Assembly: GCA_016282015.1 (NCBI GenBank) | Contig: JAEEJS010000048.1 | Location: 109,999-173,998 of the forward strand | Reading direction: 5' to 3' | Source: Bacteroidales bacterium | GTDB taxonomy: Bacteria > Bacteroidota > Bacteroidia > Bacteroidales > F082 | Length of the DNA: 64,000 nucleotides | Shown here: positions 60,649 through 64,000 of the stretch, piece after piece | Layout: every line of letters begins with the position of its first letter | How positions within the stretch are numbered: position 1 is the first letter of the stretch | Translations under genes and position numbers: made by a program | The notes under the pieces: model-generated | Database searches by the model: none | What the model saw: only the letters and a program-made list of their open reading frames with translations | What the model was told of the DNA's origin: nothing

Positions 60649-61202
60649 GGTTTTGACTTGTTTAGTTTGTTCTGGGAATAAAAGGCAAAGCCTATGCTGC
60701 CTACAATGGTGGCTATGATGATGTACACTGGCGACACCTTAAGGAAATAAATCAGGCAGACAGTGGCTATGGGCAGTATGGCAGTTTTCCAGTTGACCTT
60801 GGCATTGATAAACATCTTGATGGCAGGTGAGAGTATGAGAGCCACCACGCATGGTCGTATGCCGCGGAAAACGCGTTCCACCGCAGGGTTTTCCTTGTAG
60901 TCGAGAAAAAGTACGGCTATGAGCAGTATTATTACTATTGAGGGTATGATGGCACCCAGACAGGCGGCAATGGCGCCTCGAATGCCTTTGATTTTGTAGC
61001 CGGTGTAAAGAGCCGTGTTGACGGCAACCACTCCGGGAAGCATCTGTACTATGGTAATCATGTCCCAAAACTCGTCTTTCTCCATCCAGCGGCGTTTGTC
61101 GACTACAGCTCGCTCCACCATATCCAGCATGGCATAGCCTCCGCCCAGGGTGAAGGCCCCTATGTAGAAGAAGGTGAAGAAGAGTTGGAACACTGTTCGC
61201 AT
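60645..61202 (-). CDS. Chromate-transporter family protein, short form B
   Basis: A 185-residue partner of short form A, with FFTFFYIGAFTLGGGYAMLD at the N-terminus, QMLPGVVAVNTALYTGY near 50, and a Lys/Asn-rich tail. I start at ATG 61202 (MRTVFQLFF); the frame is open for 80 codons upstream but that sequence runs through two promoters and into the ABC-F gene on the other strand, with no membrane-protein character. It is the first gene of the pair, with a -7 element 14 bases upstream. Confidence 0.87.
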   Translation of the reverse strand: MRTVFQLFFTFFYIGAFTLGGGYAMLDMVERAVVDKRRWMEKDEFWDMITIVQMLPGVVAVNTALYTGYKIKGIRGAIAACLGAIIPSIVIILLIAVLFLDYKENPAVERVFRGIRPCVVALILSPAIKMFINAKVNWKTAILPIATVCLIYFLKVSPVYIIIATIVGSIGFAFYSQNKLNKSKP

Positions 61203-61216
61203 AGCGTAAATTTTTG

Positions 61217-61224
61217 CAAAAATA
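61217..61224 (-). promoter_or_regulatory. -7 element TATTTTTG of the chromate-transporter pair
   Basis: Minus-strand TATTTTTG followed by CAA, 14 bases before ATG 61202. Divergent from the ABC-F promoter 22 bases away. Confidence 0.55.
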
Positions 61225-61246
61225 AGAATTTTTTCGGTCTTTTTAC

Positions 61247-61254
61247 TATTTTTG
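61247..61254 (+). promoter_or_regulatory. -7 element TATTTTTG directly before the ABC-F gene
   Basis: TATTTTTG ends four bases before the A of ATG 61259. With usual Bacteroidota spacing the transcript would begin at or beside the start codon. Confidence 0.55.
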
Positions 61255-61258
61255 CAAT

Positions 61259-63115
61259 ATGAATTATTTGTCAGTCGATAACATCTCAAAGGCATACAGC
61301 GACAAGTTGCTGTTCGAAAATCTGTCATTCGGCATAGAGAAAGGCGACAAAACCGCTTTGATTGCAGCCAACGGCACGGGAAAGAGCACAATGATGCGAA
61401 TCCTTGTCGGGAAAGAGGAGGCCGACGGCGGGAAGGTGACATTCAACGAGAATGTACGCGTGGGATATCTGGAGCAGTTGCCTCAGTTTGACCCTGATTT
61501 GACTATAGAGGACGTAATCGCTACCGGTCATACCGACGTAATGCGTGTTATCAAACGTTACGAGCAGGCTCTTGTGGACCAGAAGGATCTGGACAAGGCG
61601 ACAGCCGAGATGGATGCTGTGCAGGCCTGGTCCTACGATCTGCGTTTGAAACAATTGCTATCGACTTTCGAAATCAACGACTTGTCGCAGAAGGTCGGCA
61701 CTCTTTCGGGCGGTCAGGTGAAACGCTTGGCTCTGGCTTTGGTGCTTCTCGACGATCCTGATATGCTTTTCCTTGACGAGCCTACCAACCACCTCGACAT
61801 GCAGATGGTGGAATGGCTTGAGAATTACCTCACCCAGTCGAACGTGACACTGTTTATGGTGACCCACGACCGCTATTTCCTCGACAGGGTGTGCAATAAG
61901 ATTTTGGAGATGTATCACGGAACGGTATACACTCATAACGGCAACTTCGACTATTATGTGCGCAAGAGTCGTGAGCGCGAGGAAAACAAGCGCATTGCCG
62001 CTGAGAAAGCCGGACAGCTGTTGAAGCATGAGCTGGAATGGATACGTAGCACTCCTCAGGCTCGCACTGGCAAGGCCAAGGCCCGCATAGACGCTTTCTA
62101 TGACTTGAAAGAAAAGGCGAGGATGATTCGCGATAACACCGAGATTCAGTTCGGTTTGGACATGCAGCGTCTGGGCGGCAAGATCCTAGAGATGCGTGGC
62201 GTCAGCAAGAAATACGACCATCAGTATCTGCTCAAGGACTTTGATTATATCTTCAAAAAAGGGGAGAGGATAGGCATAATCGGTAAGAACGGCATAGGTA
62301 AATCCACATTCCTCAATATGATGACAGGGGCGGAGACTCCTGACGAGGGCAGCATAGTTACTGGTGAGACCGTCGTTTACGGCTATTACACTCAGGGCGG
62401 CATCAAGTTTGATGAAAACAAGACCGTTCTTGATACCATTCGCGATATCGCCGAGGTGGTTTATTACGGTAAGGACATGGTCTATACGGCCGACAAGCTT
62501 CTGGCGCATTTCATGTTCCCGTATTCCATGCACCGTCAGCCGGTGGCCTTGTTGAGCGGCGGTGAGAAGCGCAGGCTCTATCTGCTTACTATTCTCATCA
62601 AGAACCCCAACTTCCTGATTTTGGACGAGCCTACCAACGACTTGGATATTCTCACTTTGCAGAAACTGGAAGATTTCTTGAAGAGTTACAAGGGATGCTT
62701 GATTGTGGTGTCTCACGACCGTTATTTCCTCGACCAGACCGTCGACCAGCTTTTCGTTTTTGAAGGCGGCGGCTTGGTGAAAGGATTTATGGGCAACTAC
62801 TCGCAGTATCACGACTGGCAGGAACAGCGCAACAAGGAGCAGCATAAGGCCCAAGCCGCCGCCAAAACCGACACTCGAGAGAACCGTCCGACAGCCACAG
62901 AGCGCAGCAAGAAACGTTCGTTCAAGGAGCAGAAGGAATACGAGCAGCTGACCAAAGACATAGAAAGCCTGGAAAACGAGAAAAAAGAACTCACTACTCA
63001 ACTCGAAAACCAGACCGACTATCAGGAGATAGACCGCATAGGCAAACGTCTGACTGAAATCAACGACTTGCTAGACGAAAAAGAGATGCGGTGGCTTGAA
63101 TTAGATGAATTATAA
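61259..63115 (+). CDS. uup: ABC-F ATPase, Uup subfamily
   Basis: A 618-residue soluble protein with two ABC domains and no membrane part; ABC-F proteins act on ribosomes. Domain 1 has AANGTGKSTMM near 38, LSGGQVKRLALAL near 150 and LFLDEPTNHLD near 170. An interdomain linker (about 230-290) follows. Domain 2 has GKNGIGKSTFLNMM near 342, LSGGEKRRLYLL near 430 and LILDEPTNDLD. The C-terminal coiled coil after a basic stretch (about 550-618) marks the Uup branch, linked in E. coli to ribosome function and transposon precise excision. ATG 61259 lies almost at the predicted transcript start. Confidence 0.92.
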   Translation: MNYLSVDNISKAYSDKLLFENLSFGIEKGDKTALIAANGTGKSTMMRILVGKEEADGGKVTFNENVRVGYLEQLPQFDPDLTIEDVIATGHTDVMRVIKRYEQALVDQKDLDKATAEMDAVQAWSYDLRLKQLLSTFEINDLSQKVGTLSGGQVKRLALALVLLDDPDMLFLDEPTNHLDMQMVEWLENYLTQSNVTLFMVTHDRYFLDRVCNKILEMYHGTVYTHNGNFDYYVRKSREREENKRIAAEKAGQLLKHELEWIRSTPQARTGKAKARIDAFYDLKEKARMIRDNTEIQFGLDMQRLGGKILEMRGVSKKYDHQYLLKDFDYIFKKGERIGIIGKNGIGKSTFLNMMTGAETPDEGSIVTGETVVYGYYTQGGIKFDENKTVLDTIRDIAEVVYYGKDMVYTADKLLAHFMFPYSMHRQPVALLSGGEKRRLYLLTILIKNPNFLILDEPTNDLDILTLQKLEDFLKSYKGCLIVVSHDRYFLDQTVDQLFVFEGGGLVKGFMGNYSQYHDWQEQRNKEQHKAQAAAKTDTRENRPTATERSKKRSFKEQKEYEQLTKDIESLENEKKELTTQLENQTDYQEIDRIGKRLTEINDLLDEKEMRWLELDEL

Positions 63116-63127
63116 AAACACAATACT

Positions 63128-63541
63128 ATGGAAGAACTCAGAAACTTTTTACAGACAGTAAACGAAAACAAAATCTTATGGCTCTTGGAAGCGAAACCTG
63201 GGCTTTTCGCCATGCTTGAGGACGGCGGAGGTAACTCATACATCCCTGTTTGGGCATCTAAGGAAGAAGCTGAGGCAAACATTGGCGACGATTGGGCCAA
63301 CTATACGGTTGCCACAATGGACATAGCCGAATTCATTACCTGGACTCGCGAACTCGGCAGCGACAATGTCGGCATAGCCATCTCGACAGGAACTGAAGGC
63401 CAGATTCTGCCTATACCTTCGAATATCATGCGCCAGATGCTGGGCGGTCAAGACAAATCCGACCGCGAACTGGTAGGCGAGGAGTTCTACGACGAAGACT
63501 GGGCCGAGCCGATGCCAGAGGATTTTGAGGATGAAGAATAA
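63128..63541 (+). CDS. DUF2750-like small acidic protein
   Basis: A 137-residue acidic protein, 12 bases after uup and probably co-transcribed. ILWLLEAKPGLFAMLEDGGG, then SYIPVWASKEEAEANIGDDW and IAEFITWTRELGSDNVGIAI follow the DUF2750 layout (W-x-L, then a P-V/F-W segment, then an acidic helix). The tail (about 105-137) is rich in Asp and Glu. Family function is unknown and the match is by eye. Confidence 0.65.
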   Translation: MEELRNFLQTVNENKILWLLEAKPGLFAMLEDGGGNSYIPVWASKEEAEANIGDDWANYTVATMDIAEFITWTRELGSDNVGIAISTGTEGQILPIPSNIMRQMLGGQDKSDRELVGEEFYDEDWAEPMPEDFEDEE

Positions 63542-63546
63542 AACAC

Positions 63547-63575
63547 GTAGAGACGCCACATTGTGACGTCTCTAC
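63547..63575. repeat. GTAGAGACG palindromic repeat
   Basis: GTAGAGACG (63547-63555) and CGTCTCTAC (63567-63575) form a perfect nine-base stem, and CACA/TGTG extends it inside. It resembles, from memory, a dispersed GTAGAGACG...CGTCTCTAC palindrome found between genes in several phyla. It lacks a T-run and is probably not a simple terminator. The bases after it (63580-63612) repeat TAATGGC/TAATAGC short units. Confidence 0.6.
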
Positions 63576-63612
63576 AATTCTAATGGCTAATGGCTATTAA
63601 CCTAATAGCTAA

Positions 63613-64000
63613 TTAAGCCTGTTTCACGTTGTCTTTACCAACCTTAACGGCTTCCATGTTCAATGGGATGAGCTTGTGAGCACGCTCTGGCAAGCTGTGG
63701 CGAAGACCCTCTTCAACGTTCTTGTCGTCGATAATAGGACGAAGCTTCAAGAAAGCACCGAGGATAATCATGTTGAACACTTTGCTGTTACCCATGTCTG
63801 ATGCCAACTGTGCACCTTCGATGGTGTAGATGTGGATGTCCTTACGGGTAGGCTTCTTTGTGATGCCGTTCGGATCATAGAGAAGATATCCGCCAGGTTT
63901 TACTTTCGATTCGAACTTGTCGAGTGACTGCTGGTTCAGAATCACTGCTGTGTCGAATGCGTTGATGATAGGAGAGCACACGCGTTCATCGCTGACGATG
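63613..64000 (-). CDS. korC: 2-oxoacid:ferredoxin oxidoreductase gamma subunit, C-terminal part
   Basis: The frame is open to the window edge (IVSDERVCSPIINAFDTAVI), so the N-terminus is missing. Visible residues match the gamma domain of 2-oxoglutarate/pyruvate ferredoxin oxidoreductases: SP-I at the nucleotide region, NQQSLDKFESKVKPGGYLLY, and SKVFNMIILGAFLKL. This complex oxidatively decarboxylates 2-oxoacids to acyl-CoA and reduces ferredoxin, in line with anaerobic life. As the gene normally ends a korAB(C)-type operon, the other subunits should lie beyond 64 kb. Vor or Por subtypes cannot be excluded. Confidence 0.82.
   Translation of the reverse strand, partial: IVSDERVCSPIINAFDTAVILNQQSLDKFESKVKPGGYLLYDPNGITKKPTRKDIHIYTIEGAQLASDMGNSKVFNMIILGAFLKLRPIIDDKNVEEGLRHSLPERAHKLIPLNMEAVKVGKDNVKQA

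Noticed and set aside
61203..61442. An 80-codon upstream extension of the second chromate-transporter gene.
   Set aside because: It covers two divergent promoters and the start of uup, is rich in Arg/Cys, and lacks membrane character.
63619..63634. TGTTTCACGT, matching the left ten bases of the parS palindrome.
   Set aside because: The right half does not match (TTGTCTT in place of GAAACA) and the bases encode the conserved end of korC.
1..64000. A search by eye for CRISPR arrays, transposases, integrases, prophage genes, rRNA, tmRNA and riboswitches.
   Set aside because: No regular spacer-repeat pattern, terminal inverted repeats with a transposase, or recognised RNA folds other than the three tRNAs were seen. 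This is a visual scan, not a model search.

Overview
This window looks like chromosome of an anaerobic Bacteroidales-type member of the Bacteroidota, probably from a gut or rumen-like habitat. The signs are the promoter grammar (a TAnnTTTG -7 element ahead of many genes), the near-absence of Shine-Dalgarno sequences, lineage-typical families (PorT, DUF3667, DUF5683, DUF3276, outer-membrane beta-barrels), secreted proteins with type IX secretion tails, a membrane pyrophosphatase and a 2-oxoacid:ferredoxin oxidoreductase subunit. No phage, transposon, CRISPR array or rRNA operon was seen. Coding density is very high, and no stretch over about 300 bases lacks a protein or RNA gene.

Layout. 1-3.5 kb: end of surE, lpxB and comEC. 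3.6-3.7 kb: tRNA-Asp. 3.9-5.6 kb: a DUF3667 membrane protein converging on a TrmH-type methyltransferase. 5.6-9.0 kb (minus): rpsF-rpsR-rplI, radC-wecB, rpsT. 9.1-13.5 kb (minus): miaB-mtaB, lplA and a small outer-membrane barrel. 13.6-13.7 kb: two identical tRNA-Glu genes. 13.9-17.0 kb (minus): aminotransferase, heptose kinase, PorT. 17.1-19.6 kb (plus): small membrane protein, lpxD, lpxC. 19.6-28.4 kb (minus): a tightly packed run parA-parB-DUF5683-dapB-lepB-ftsK-lolA-glycosyltransferase. 28.5-30.5 kb (minus): DUF3276, SGNH hydrolase, exonuclease. 30.6-33.8 kb: a tricorn-like S41 peptidase. 33.9-34.8 kb: an orphan lipoprotein. 34.9-40.5 kb: an XRE/S24 LexA-like regulator divergent from dinB-dnaE, plus an orphan gene. 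40.6-50.8 kb: four tandem C10 (streptopain-like) cysteine peptidases with type IX tails. 50.9-54.0 kb (minus): bifunctional nuclease, nucleoside MFS carrier, thyA, folA. 54.2-60.1 kb: membrane pyrophosphatase and two tandem acyl-CoA synthetases. 60.1-61.2 kb (minus): paired short chromate-transporter proteins. 61.3-64 kb: Uup-type ABC-F ATPase, a DUF2750-like protein and a truncated 2-oxoacid:ferredoxin oxidoreductase gamma subunit.

How the parts fit. Envelope building dominates: lpxB, lpxC, lpxD and the heptose kinase make LPS; lolA and lepB process and carry exported proteins; PorT belongs to the secretion machine that the four C10 peptidases appear to use. A second theme is DNA: ParAB, FtsK, RadC and an inducible-looking mutasome (S24 repressor, Y-family polymerase, PHP-degenerate DnaE). 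The items most worth following are the C10 array, the S24-dinB-dnaE module with a candidate paired operator, and a lone strong Shine-Dalgarno sequence inside the operon for bS6 and bS18, two of the proteins known to hide the anti-Shine-Dalgarno in this phylum.
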